The position numbers were made by a program, and so were the translations under genes. From Sphingobacterium allocomposti (GTDB taxonomy: Bacteria > Bacteroidota > Bacteroidia > Sphingobacteriales > Sphingobacteriaceae): a stretch of 64,000 nt of DNA. Each line of letters starts with the position of its first letter. Position 1 is the first letter of the stretch. The stretch is from positions 1-64,000 of the forward strand of contig NZ_VNHX01000007.1 of the NCBI RefSeq assembly GCF_008124885.1. The letters are read 5' to 3'. Below the pieces are notes generated by a model that saw only the letters and a list, made by a program, of their open reading frames with translations, was not told where the DNA came from and searched no databases. Below are positions 7,995-15,203 of the stretch, in pieces.

Positions 7995-9887
7995 CTATTT
8001 GAGGTAGTCTTTTAAGAAAGCTTCAACTTCTTGATAATAGTATATTATATTTTCCTCACTCCGGAACCGTCTGCCTTCATCTTCCTTATATATATACCGG
8101 ATGGGCACGTTATTGTTTTTCAGCTTCTGCACAAATTGATTGGCGTCTGTCAGTGAGCTAAACCTGTCGTTCCCTCCCTGCGCAAACAGCACCGGAATTT
8201 TTACCTTATCGGCATGAAATACCGGCGATATCGCCTTGAACATTTCGTACTCACGGCTTGGATCTCCAATAATATTATAAAATAGCCTGACATATTGCTG
8301 TTGATGCGGCGGAATCTCCTTAAAATAGGTAAATAGGTTCGTGTATCCCGACATCGATATGGCACATTTGTAAAACGACGAGTTGTATGTCGCCGCGTGT
8401 AACGCCGAATATCCGCCAAAACCGCTTCCCATGATCGCCACCCTGTTCTTGTCGACGATACCTTGGTGAATAAGCCATGTCACGCCATCGATGATATCCG
8501 ACTGGATTTTCCCCCCCCACTCTTTGAATCCCGCCGCCCAGAACTTTTTTCCGTATCCTGAAGATCCGCGGTAGTTAGGCTGAAAAACAAGATAGCCCCG
8601 ATTGGCTAAAAATTGAACTTCAGCATCAAAGTCTACGCTTTCCCTGCGGTTCGGGCCGTCATGAACCAAGACGACGACCGGCAACGACTCCCTGCGCCGG
8701 TTGGGTGGGTATGTCAGGTAGCCATGTAGCGTCAAGCCGTCCCTGCTCTGAAAGCTGATGGGCTCCTTTGGAGAAAGCACCGCATGTGTCAGTTTAGGAT
8801 TCACCTCTGTCAGCAGACGCACCTCATTGGTAGCCGCATCATAGAAATAAATACCACCAGCATGCATGTCGGTATATACCTTGACAATCCAGCGGTTTAG
8901 GCTCGTGTCGGTATCCAGAATGTCAACCGTTTGTCCTTTAAACTGGGCAGACAGCTTCTCGAAACGTTTCTGAAAGACGGGGTCGAAAAAGTGTTTTTCC
9001 ACTTTATCAAGCGTGTATTGGCTAAAAACCATCTGCTGTAGGTTATCCGAGTACCCCTCTGGCTCCAGGTCGACGTGTCTGTTGCTGTACAGCAAGCGTT
9101 CCTCCCGTCCTATTGCGATGTTATATTCTACAAGAGCCAGTTTATCCCGTCCCTGATTTGATAACGCATAAATAAGATCTAACGAGTCTTTTACAAATCC
9201 GAGTGGACGGATTTGCGTCTGATAGTCGGTAATACTAACCTGTTTAAAGGGCGCCGTTTCGTCGGGCCTGTATAGAATACTTTCCTGTACGCTATCGCTT
9301 GTTACCGCTAAGCGCACTTTGCCGTCGGGCGAAGCAAACCAACTAGATACGTTTCCCGGATTCTGGGTAACAAGCTGTAGCCCCCGGCCGTCTACGTAAA
9401 CTTTATATAGGTCGAAGACCGTAGAGTCCCGGTCGTTCAGCGAAGCGAGCAGATAATCCCGGTGAAGTTTCTGCGGCGATACCCAGCGCAGACGGCCCTT
9501 TTTTGGAGGAAACAAAGCCGTAGATCGTTCCGACTGCACATCGATCGAGAATATACGGAGGCTATCTCCGGGAGAATGGCTATTTGCGTAGACAATGAGT
9601 GAATCTGATGCCCAAAAGAAGTACTGCACGTTCATGTCTGATTGATAAGTCAGTTGCTTTGAGCGGTCTTTATTGTGAAGATCGAGCACAAAAATATTCT
9701 TACAATGATCGTCGACCCCTAAGTAAGCAATCTTACTCCCATCCGGAGATAGCTTGAAATTACTCTTCTCGGGTTTTACAAAAAAGTCCTCTACGGGTAT
9801 TAAGCCATTGGTACTTTGTTTGCTTCCGCACGAACTCACCGCAGCAAACAGACAGACAACAAACACCCAAAGCGAAAATCTAAACAT
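7995..9887 (-). CDS. S9-family prolyl-oligopeptidase-like lipoprotein, catalytic residues lost
   Basis: A 630-aa lipoprotein (signal peptide with lipobox AVSSC, Cys20). An N-terminal TolB/DPP-like beta-propeller (about 30-370, with FKLSPDGSKIAYLG) is followed by an alpha/beta-hydrolase domain of the S9 family (about 385-630). The nucleophile elbow, normally GxSxGG, reads GSGFGGY, so Gly489 replaces the serine. The catalytic histidine, normally in DEGHGF, is Arg606 (DEGRRF). Asp574 (GGNDRF) is kept. I read both substitutions directly from the DNA. Fold and family are clear, but hydrolase activity looks lost. It is first in an operon with a sensor kinase (3-bp gap) and a response regulator, which suggests a sensing or ligand-binding role. 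Confidence 0.9.
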   Translation of the reverse strand: MFRFSLWVFVVCLFAAVSSCGSKQSTNGLIPVEDFFVKPEKSNFKLSPDGSKIAYLGVDDHCKNIFVLDLHNKDRSKQLTYQSDMNVQYFFWASDSLIVYANSHSPGDSLRIFSIDVQSERSTALFPPKKGRLRWVSPQKLHRDYLLASLNDRDSTVFDLYKVYVDGRGLQLVTQNPGNVSSWFASPDGKVRLAVTSDSVQESILYRPDETAPFKQVSITDYQTQIRPLGFVKDSLDLIYALSNQGRDKLALVEYNIAIGREERLLYSNRHVDLEPEGYSDNLQQMVFSQYTLDKVEKHFFDPVFQKRFEKLSAQFKGQTVDILDTDTSLNRWIVKVYTDMHAGGIYFYDAATNEVRLLTEVNPKLTHAVLSPKEPISFQSRDGLTLHGYLTYPPNRRRESLPVVVLVHDGPNRRESVDFDAEVQFLANRGYLVFQPNYRGSSGYGKKFWAAGFKEWGGKIQSDIIDGVTWLIHQGIVDKNRVAIMGSGFGGYSALHAATYNSSFYKCAISMSGYTNLFTYFKEIPPHQQQYVRLFYNIIGDPSREYEMFKAISPVFHADKVKIPVLFAQGGNDRFSSLTDANQFVQKLKNNNVPIRYIYKEDEGRRFRSEENIIYYYQEVEAFLKDYLK

Positions 9888-9980
9888 ATGCCAATCCTAT
9901 TCCAATTTCAAATATTGCTAATTTTTACTAATAATTGCCATCTGCAACCTTATTTTTACACCGGGCCCCAGCTTCGGCGA

Positions 9981-10051
9981 CTATCCCTTGGCTTCGACAG
10001 AGCCTGTACTGAGCCTGCCGAAGTGCTCAGCCTGACATTGTCGAAGGATAG
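9981..10051. repeat. Imperfect palindrome of the GCTTCGACA type
   Basis: The outer arms CTATCC...GGATAG and inner arms GCTTCGACA...TGTCGAAG fold around CCTGCCGAAGTGCTCAGCC. From memory, short inverted repeats of this flavour are common between genes in Bacteroidota. A related fragment, CCTTCGATTGTCGAAGG, is at about 123-139. Confidence 0.6.
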
Positions 10052-10307
10052 ACAATGGAAGGAGTAGTTGGTATGGAGAAGTGAGAAGATAGATGTTAGT
10101 AGGGAGATTTGAGTAATTAGAAACTAGGTATGAGGTAATTTTCGGTTCATCCTAGGAGTTCGGGCCTTTACATCTTTACGAATCAACAACTTTACAGCTA
10201 ATAGTCATCAGCCATCTGCTATCTGCCATTAGCTATTAACTTAACGACTTTACAAATCAACGACTTTACGGCTAATAGCCATCTGCTATCAGCCATCTGC
10301 CATTAGC

Positions 10308-10433
10308 TATAAGATCGCTTCGCCGTGCCTCCTTGGGATGACGGGGGATTCCACGCTTTTTTTATTCGACCCCGTCGGGGTCGTGCTATTGATGCACGGC
10401 TTTCTATCGGGATATGACCCCTGTGGGGTCAAT
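10308..10433 (-). repeat. Multi-hairpin intergenic element, copy 2 (inverted)
   Basis: This is the reverse complement of the element at 4446-4570 with only a handful of differences: hairpins GACCCC-GTC-GGGGTC, CGTGC-7-GCACG and GACCCC-TGT-GGGGTC, preceded by the T7 run. The loops vary while the stems are kept. Confidence 0.8.
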
Positions 10434-10543
10434 CGTCGTATTGGCCTACGACTTTGCATCTTCACAAATCAACGACTTTACATCTTTACGAATCGACGAC
10501 TTTACGGCTAATAGCCATCTGCTATCAGCCATCTGCCATTAGC

Positions 10544-10592
10544 TATAAAATCGCTTCGCCGTGCCTCCTCCTCGCAATGACGCTTTTTTTGC
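10544..10592 (-). repeat. Truncated end of the multi-hairpin element, copy 3
   Basis: The segment TATAAAATCGCTTCGCCGTG with the following CCTCC and CGCTTTTTTTGCG matches one end of copy 2 but lacks all three hairpins. It ends 14 bases before the DUF4286 ATG, so the element end forms the immediate upstream region of that gene. Confidence 0.65.
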
Positions 10593-10605
10593 GTAATATT
10601 GCACC

Positions 10606-10905
10606 ATGATTTTATATAACATTTCGCTTATCGTAGAAGACAGCAGCCGCGAAGAACTACTAGCTTGGCTGAAGACCAATCTTCAACAGACTTCCTATGA
10701 TATCCGTTTTTTAAAAATGTTGGATTCTCCGCATGAAGGGACAACGTATTGCCTTCAGTTTGTTGCCCCCGACGAGCGTGTGCTGCAGTCGTTCCAGGAC
10801 AACATCCTCTCGAAAATACAGGCCTACATCGTGACGAACCATCCCGAAAAGGTTTTTATTTTCGACAGCAAAATGAAATACCTGGCGTTTACAGAAGGAG
10901 AGTAA
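10606..10905 (+). CDS. DUF4286 family protein
   Basis: A 99-aa cytoplasmic protein beginning MILYNISLIVEDSSREELL and carrying FLKMLDSPHEGTTYCLQF, which fits the small DUF4286 family found mainly in Bacteroidota. It is predicted to be a single ferredoxin-like alpha/beta domain without signal or membrane segment. The function is unknown. It stands alone on the plus strand, with a truncated repeat element right up to its start. Confidence 0.85.
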   Translation: MILYNISLIVEDSSREELLAWLKTNLQQTSYDIRFLKMLDSPHEGTTYCLQFVAPDERVLQSFQDNILSKIQAYIVTNHPEKVFIFDSKMKYLAFTEGE

Positions 10906-11010
10906 TTGGATCGATGACGGTATTGTCCGCCTTCGGCACCGCGCGGACGCAATCGCATCTGAGTCTCTTGCGTTGTCACAGAAGGACGCCTCACGGCCAA
11001 GCGCCGGATA

Positions 11011-11277
11011 CTATTTATCAAAAGGAGAAGCCGGCTTGGCATGCGACTTCCGGTACTTTTTATACCACAGAATACCGATACCGACCGCTATCAGATATGG
11101 GATGGCCAATAAGAATAAAATCCCGTCGTTAAGCCCCTTCCCCTGGGTGTTCCCATTCGTCGTACTGTTTTCAGCATTTAGGGTGCACATCGCACACTGA
11201 CCCGACACATCTGAAAAGACAAAAACCAAGATAAGCAATACGCCGATCGTCAAAAATGGAATCCATTTTGTATTCAT
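11011..11277 (-). CDS. Small membrane protein with extracytoplasmic CAMC motif
   Basis: An 88-aa protein starting MNTKWIPFLTIG (ATG at 11277; the longer in-frame start runs back into repeat DNA and is unlikely). A first hydrophobic segment or signal (about 5-26) is followed by GQCAMCTLNAENS, a short Asn/Thr/Gly-rich linker, a second membrane segment (about 53-72) and a basic tail (YKKYRKSHAK). Such 'QCAMC' membrane proteins seem widespread in Bacteroidota but have no known role. The CxxC pair would face the periplasm and could bind metal or act in redox chemistry. Confidence 0.75.
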   Translation of the reverse strand: MNTKWIPFLTIGVLLILVFVFSDVSGQCAMCTLNAENSTTNGNTQGKGLNDGILFLLAIPYLIAVGIGILWYKKYRKSHAKPASPFDK

Positions 11278-11300
11278 ATGACAAAAGTACCTAAAATTTC

Positions 11301-11328
11301 GTGGAGACGCAAGATCTTGCGTCTCCAC
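11301..11328. repeat. Perfect 28-bp palindrome
   Basis: The two 14-base arms GTGGAGACGCAAGA are exactly self-complementary. A second copy with one mismatch pair lies at 193-220. It sits 23 bp upstream of the CAMC gene start, so it could influence that gene. No T-run follows. Confidence 0.85.
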
Positions 11329-11360
11329 AGCCATTAGCCATCTGCCATTAGCCATTCAAA

Positions 11361-11437
11361 ATATATTCGACCCCGTCAGGGTCGTGTCATTGGGCACACG
11401 GTTTTCTATTGAAATATGACCTCTACGAGGTCAATCT
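11361..11437 (-). repeat. Multi-hairpin element, diverged copy 4
   Basis: It keeps all three hairpins with changed bases: GACCC-CGTCA-GGGTC (11369-11383), CGTGT-8-ACACG (11383-11400) and GACCTC-TAC-GAGGTC (11418-11432). Two stems differ from copies 1 and 2 by paired, compensating substitutions. The A-run and the GGCGAAGCG tail are absent. Confidence 0.75.
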
Positions 11438-11595
11438 TTTGCACTTAGAGCCACGGCTTTATATCTTCACGACTTTACAAATCAACAACTTTACGGCTTA
11501 TAGCCATCTGCTATCTGCCATTAGCTATTAGCCTCTCGCTTTACGACTTTACAAATCAACGACTTTACATTTTAGAATCAACCCTATCAACCATC

Positions 11596-12285
11596 CTATA
11601 GCAACGAGTTAAATTTCTCCCAGAAGCCGTCAACTGGAAGACTGGCTTCAAGCAGCATCTTCTCCTCCTTAATTGGGTGAATAAAAGAGAGCGCCCTCGA
11701 ATGAAGGCAAATAGAACGCCGCAGGCTTCCACGCGGATAGCCGTATTTATTATCACCGACAATGGGGCAGTTCATGTAGGCCAACTGGCAACGGATCTGG
11801 TGTGTACGTCCTGTTAGTGGCGTCACCCGAAGCAGGTAGTACCCCTCGAGCTCGCCGACCACCTCGTAATCCAGCTGCGCAAAGCTTCCCCCCTTCACCT
11901 CGCGGTCATAGGCTTTGGTAACCATCTTCTTACGGTCACGCAGCAACCAGTTCTTCAACGTGTCGGCAGGCTTTGGCGGACGGTTGCGCACCACCGCAAG
12001 ATAGGTTTTCGAGACTTTCCGGTCGTGAAACAGCCGGTTCATCCGATCCAATCCTTTGCTTGTCTTGGCAAAGAGAATCATCCCGCTTACGGGGCGGTCC
12101 AACCGATGTATAACCCCTAGAAACGCACCGTTAGGCTTCTGGTACTTCGTGGCCAGATATGCTTTGACCATCTCCTCCAGCGACGTGTCGCCCGTGTCGT
12201 CGACCTGAACAATATCTCCCGCCCGCTTATTGATGGCTATATAATGGTTGTCCTCATAGATGACATCCTTGTCCGTTATTTTCAT
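11596..12285 (-). CDS. RluA-family pseudouridine synthase
   Basis: A 229-aa pseudouridine synthase of the RluA/RluC/RluD family, converting uridine to pseudouridine in rRNA or tRNA. The catalytic motif HRLDRPVSG (60-68) contains Asp63. LTGRTHQIRCQLAYMNCPIVGD is the conserved binding strand. There is no N-terminal S4 domain, so it resembles the short RluA-like branch. The exact RNA site cannot be assigned. It is bordered by repeat DNA on its 3' side. Confidence 0.92.
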   Translation of the reverse strand: MKITDKDVIYEDNHYIAINKRAGDIVQVDDTGDTSLEEMVKAYLATKYQKPNGAFLGVIHRLDRPVSGMILFAKTSKGLDRMNRLFHDRKVSKTYLAVVRNRPPKPADTLKNWLLRDRKKMVTKAYDREVKGGSFAQLDYEVVGELEGYYLLRVTPLTGRTHQIRCQLAYMNCPIVGDNKYGYPRGSLRRSICLHSRALSFIHPIKEEKMLLEASLPVDGFWEKFNSLL

Positions 12286-12399
12286 CGGATTAACTTATCG
12301 TGAAGTTGTTGATTTGTTTATCTGCTTATTGTAAAGCCGCAAACTCGATGAGCGGCGAAGTCGCGCTTAACGCCTTTACCCCCTTACACTTCCACAAAT
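12286..12399. other. Short spacer with traces of the word repeats
   Basis: Only fragments such as GAAGTTGTTGATTTGT and GTAAAGCCGC resemble the repeat words of the larger mosaics. I see no terminator or gene. Confidence 0.5.
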
Positions 12400-13395
12400 T
12401 TACATCTTCAAAGAATCTTTAGCGGCTTTTTCTTGTTCTTTCTGTTGTTTCCGGAAATATCCTCTAAACAGGAAGTTACTCTGTAGAGCCTTCATATTAT
12501 CATCCAACTTCTCCGTACTTTGATTAAGGTTTCGAAGAATCTGTTTGATTTCGGCCGCCGCTTCGGGGTCGTTTGTTAACACACCAATCGCATTATCTTT
12601 ATCGTTTAGGCGGCTTGTCGTTTCGTTTAAATTCGTCATTAAGGCAGACGCCGTTTGCGTAACCCCTTGTAGCTGCGCTGCCGACTCCCGTAAACTGGCA
12701 AAAACTGCCGTATCGGTCGTCAGGTCATGAATCAATCCCTGGCTGCTATTTAACTTCGCCATCAGCGCTGCAAGGTTTTCGGACGCCCTATTCGCATCTG
12801 CCATCACTTCGTTTAATGAATTTACAGAACTTTTCAAGGACATTGCAATCGTCGAGTCCGTCATCAAAGCACCAACGGTACCCTTTCCTTCGACCATCTG
12901 CTTAGAAAGAATAGCGAAGTTCTTGGTGATCTCTACCAAATTCTCGTTGTTTGTCTGCAGCGTCGCAAACATGGCATCGGTGTCGGTTCCGCCGACCGAT
13001 TTAATCACAACACCGTCTTTAATCGGCGATGCGTTATCTGTCCCCCCGACAAGACTAACAATCGCATTACCGATCAGACCGTCCGATCCGAGTTTGGCGA
13101 CAACATCTTCCCGTATAAACTGGCTAGACTTCTCTTCAATATGCATAACCACCTTGACGTCGTTGATACTCTGAAATTTAATTTCTTTGACAATACCAAC
13201 CTTCACACCCGAAAACCACACGTTGTTCCCTACCTTCAAGCCCTTCACATCGTGAAAATACGTTGTTACCACAAGGTTCTTACTGAATTTATTCTGTTGG
13301 GTGCCCAGTACTAAGATACCGGCTACCAAAATTACCAGCCCTAGTAAAACAAATAACCCAACTGTAAGCGTACGCTTCCTTTCGTTTGTACTCAT
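12400..13395 (-). CDS. mlaD: MlaD family (MCE) lipid-transport protein
   Basis: A 331-aa MCE-domain protein of the Mla phospholipid transport system, anchored in the inner membrane with its lipid-binding domain in the periplasm. TM at about 11-33, MCE domain about 38-115 (YFHDVKGLKVGNNVWFSGVKVG). A long helical part (about 140-310) rich in Asn, Ser and Leu probably forms a coiled needle, and a basic tail follows. It is the third gene of mlaE-mlaF-mlaD, 6 bp after mlaF. The symbol is by family. Bacteroidota versions differ from E. coli in length and partners. Confidence 0.9.
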   Translation of the reverse strand: MSTNERKRTLTVGLFVLLGLVILVAGILVLGTQQNKFSKNLVVTTYFHDVKGLKVGNNVWFSGVKVGIVKEIKFQSINDVKVVMHIEEKSSQFIREDVVAKLGSDGLIGNAIVSLVGGTDNASPIKDGVVIKSVGGTDTDAMFATLQTNNENLVEITKNFAILSKQMVEGKGTVGALMTDSTIAMSLKSSVNSLNEVMADANRASENLAALMAKLNSSQGLIHDLTTDTAVFASLRESAAQLQGVTQTASALMTNLNETTSRLNDKDNAIGVLTNDPEAAAEIKQILRNLNQSTEKLDDNMKALQSNFLFRGYFRKQQKEQEKAAKDSLKM

Positions 13396-13401
13396 ATACT
13401 T

Positions 13402-14175
13402 TTAAACAATAAAATTATAATCATAAAATGGTTTTACCCGTTCATCGTCCGTATCAAATATTTCACTAAATGATCCCTGCCGTTCAAATTTTCCGTCCAA
13501 TAACATGACCATACGGTCGCCCACCATCTTGGCGCAGGCCAGATCGTGTGTAATGATGATGGAAGATGTGTTATAACGTTCCTGCACCTCGTTGATCAAA
13601 GAATTTATATCCAGACAGGTGATGGGGTCAAGCCCTGCGGTGGGCTCGTCATACAGCATGATATCGGGTCTCAGGATCAGTGTCCGCGCTATACCGATAC
13701 GCTTCCGTTGTCCTCCCGACAGTTCTGACGGCATCTGGTTAATTGCCCGTAGCAGACCGACGCCATCCAGCACTTCTTCGACCTCTTTGTCGATCTCTGC
13801 ACGTGTTAAGTTCCGCTTGTTTCGCACCAGCGGAAACTCGAGGTTCTCCCGCACAGTCATACTATCGTAAAGCGCACTGTTTTGGAACGAGAAACCTATC
13901 CGCTGCCGCAACGCACGAAGCTCCCGGTCGTCCAGTCGGTTCACCGCCTCGCCCAGCACCATCAGGTCTCCCTTGTCCGGCTTAAGCAGTCCCGAAATCA
14001 GCTTAATCAGGACGGACTTCCCTGTTCCCGATCGCCCTAGCACCACCAGATTCTCACCGTTGTATAGCTTCAAATCGACGTCCCGAAGGACATGTAGATC
14101 GCCAAAGGACTTACTGACCTTATCTACATGGATGACAACATCATCGTAATTAATCTGTACTTTTCCTTTTTCCAT
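13402..14175 (-). CDS. mlaF: Mla-type ABC transporter ATP-binding protein
   Basis: A 257-aa ABC ATPase that energises phospholipid movement by the MlaE permease. Walker A GRSGTGKS (47-54), signature LSGGQ (152-156), Walker B LYDEP (174-178) and the switch His in IITHDLACAK are all present. MlaF-like features are FSFQNSALYDSMTVRENLEFPL in the Q-loop region. It lies between the permease and MCE genes with 6-bp gaps on both sides. Confidence 0.93.
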   Translation of the reverse strand: MEKGKVQINYDDVVIHVDKVSKSFGDLHVLRDVDLKLYNGENLVVLGRSGTGKSVLIKLISGLLKPDKGDLMVLGEAVNRLDDRELRALRQRIGFSFQNSALYDSMTVRENLEFPLVRNKRNLTRAEIDKEVEEVLDGVGLLRAINQMPSELSGGQRKRIGIARTLILRPDIMLYDEPTAGLDPITCLDINSLINEVQERYNTSSIIITHDLACAKMVGDRMVMLLDGKFERQGSFSEIFDTDDERVKPFYDYNFIV

Positions 14176-14181
14176 ATCCGC

Positions 14182-14940
14182 CTAACTGATTAGAGACAAC
14201 AGTTGCACAATAAGCAATTCTTCTATAAACACGAGGAACATGGACGATACCACAGCACTGTTTGCGGCTTTACCGACGCCTTCGGTCCCTTTCGAGGAGT
14301 AATAACCTACATAAGAACTGGCAAATCCGATCGTAAAGCCGAAAACCACGGCTCTCAGGACCATTGCGAAAATATCTTTGATTTCTATTGCATTGAACAC
14401 CTGCGTAAAAAACGCAAGAAAACTGAGGTCATCCTTGGCCGTGATGCTCAGATAACCGCCGAGGAGCCCTATGCCCGCAACATAAAAACACAAAACCGGA
14501 ATCATGAATGTGGTAGCGACGATCCTTGTAGAGACCAGAAATTTAGTAGGGTTCGTTCCCGAGACCTCCATTGCATCAATTTGTTCGGTGACGTTCATCG
14601 AGCTCAGCTCTGCGCCGATCTGCGAACCCACCTTTCCGGAAGCGATCAGCGCGGTAACCAAAGGCGCTAAAGCGCGGACAATGGCTATGGAGATTAACGC
14701 CGGGAGCCACGAGGTGGCCCCAAACTCCTCCAGCGAGGGGCGCGACTGCTTCGTGAATACAAAACCCACAATAAACCCTGTTAAACTTATTAATGGGAAG
14801 GATTTCCAGCCGATTTCGTAACATTGACGAATAATCTCTTTGAATTCATAAGGTGGAGATACCGCTTCTCGCAAAAAGCTCATCATAAACCGATGGATTC
14901 TTGCGAACTCGATAAGTAGTTTTTCTATTTTACTTCCCAT
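14182..14940 (-). CDS. mlaE: MlaE family lipid ABC transporter permease
   Basis: A 252-aa permease of the MlaE/YrbE family with five to six hydrophobic segments. It shows the family core TALIASGKVGSQIGAELSSM, then VTEQIDAMEVSGTNPTKFLV, which couples to the MCE protein, and a C-terminal IEELLIVQLLSL. It is the first gene of the mla operon. A -7-like box, CAAAGGTA (14996-15003, read on the minus strand), lies about 55 bp upstream. Confidence 0.92.
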   Translation of the reverse strand: MGSKIEKLLIEFARIHRFMMSFLREAVSPPYEFKEIIRQCYEIGWKSFPLISLTGFIVGFVFTKQSRPSLEEFGATSWLPALISIAIVRALAPLVTALIASGKVGSQIGAELSSMNVTEQIDAMEVSGTNPTKFLVSTRIVATTFMIPVLCFYVAGIGLLGGYLSITAKDDLSFLAFFTQVFNAIEIKDIFAMVLRAVVFGFTIGFASSYVGYYSSKGTEGVGKAANSAVVSSMFLVFIEELLIVQLLSLIS

Positions 14941-15203
14941 TCAAGTATGAAGTTAAAGCTGATGTCATGTTGATGTCTCTTCAAAAGATACCCGACAAAG
15001 GTACAAACTTTTATGTTTCTGTCTAAACCGGAGCATGCTAATAATTAGTAAACGAAATTATTTACCGTTTGTTTACAACTTTATGCAGGCGATTAAACCT
15101 TGAACAGCCGCATTGGTCTTACCTATAAAGAACACAAGTCTGCGCGGCGCTGCCACACAGGCTCGATGTATAGAACAGGAAGTTTCACCTAAAACAGAAG
15201 ATC

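Larger units (their letters stand above)
9888..10605. repeat. Noncoding repeat mosaic between the S9-like gene and DUF4286
   Basis: About 720 bp without a gene. It holds, in order: an imperfect palindrome at 9981-10051 built on CTTCGACA / TGTCGAAG; a stretch (10099-10307) matching 4570-4718 inverted but with about 64 bp of extra word repeats; a full inverted multi-hairpin element (10308-10433); more CGACTTTACAAATCAACG words; and a truncated element end (10544-10592) directly before the DUF4286 start. It also serves as the upstream region of both flanking divergent genes. Confidence 0.85.
11278..11595. repeat. Noncoding repeat mosaic with diverged hairpin element
   Basis: This contains the perfect 28-bp palindrome at 11301-11328 (arm GTGGAGACGCAAGA), GCCATCTGCCATTAGCC words, a diverged multi-hairpin element (11361-11437) and CGACTTTACAAATCAACG words up to about 11575, directly after the stop of the RluA-type gene. 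No coding sequence is present. Confidence 0.85.

Noticed and set aside
4228..11595. Repeat arrays as a CRISPR locus
   Set aside because: The words are short, variable, without constant repeat length or unique spacers, and no cas gene is present.
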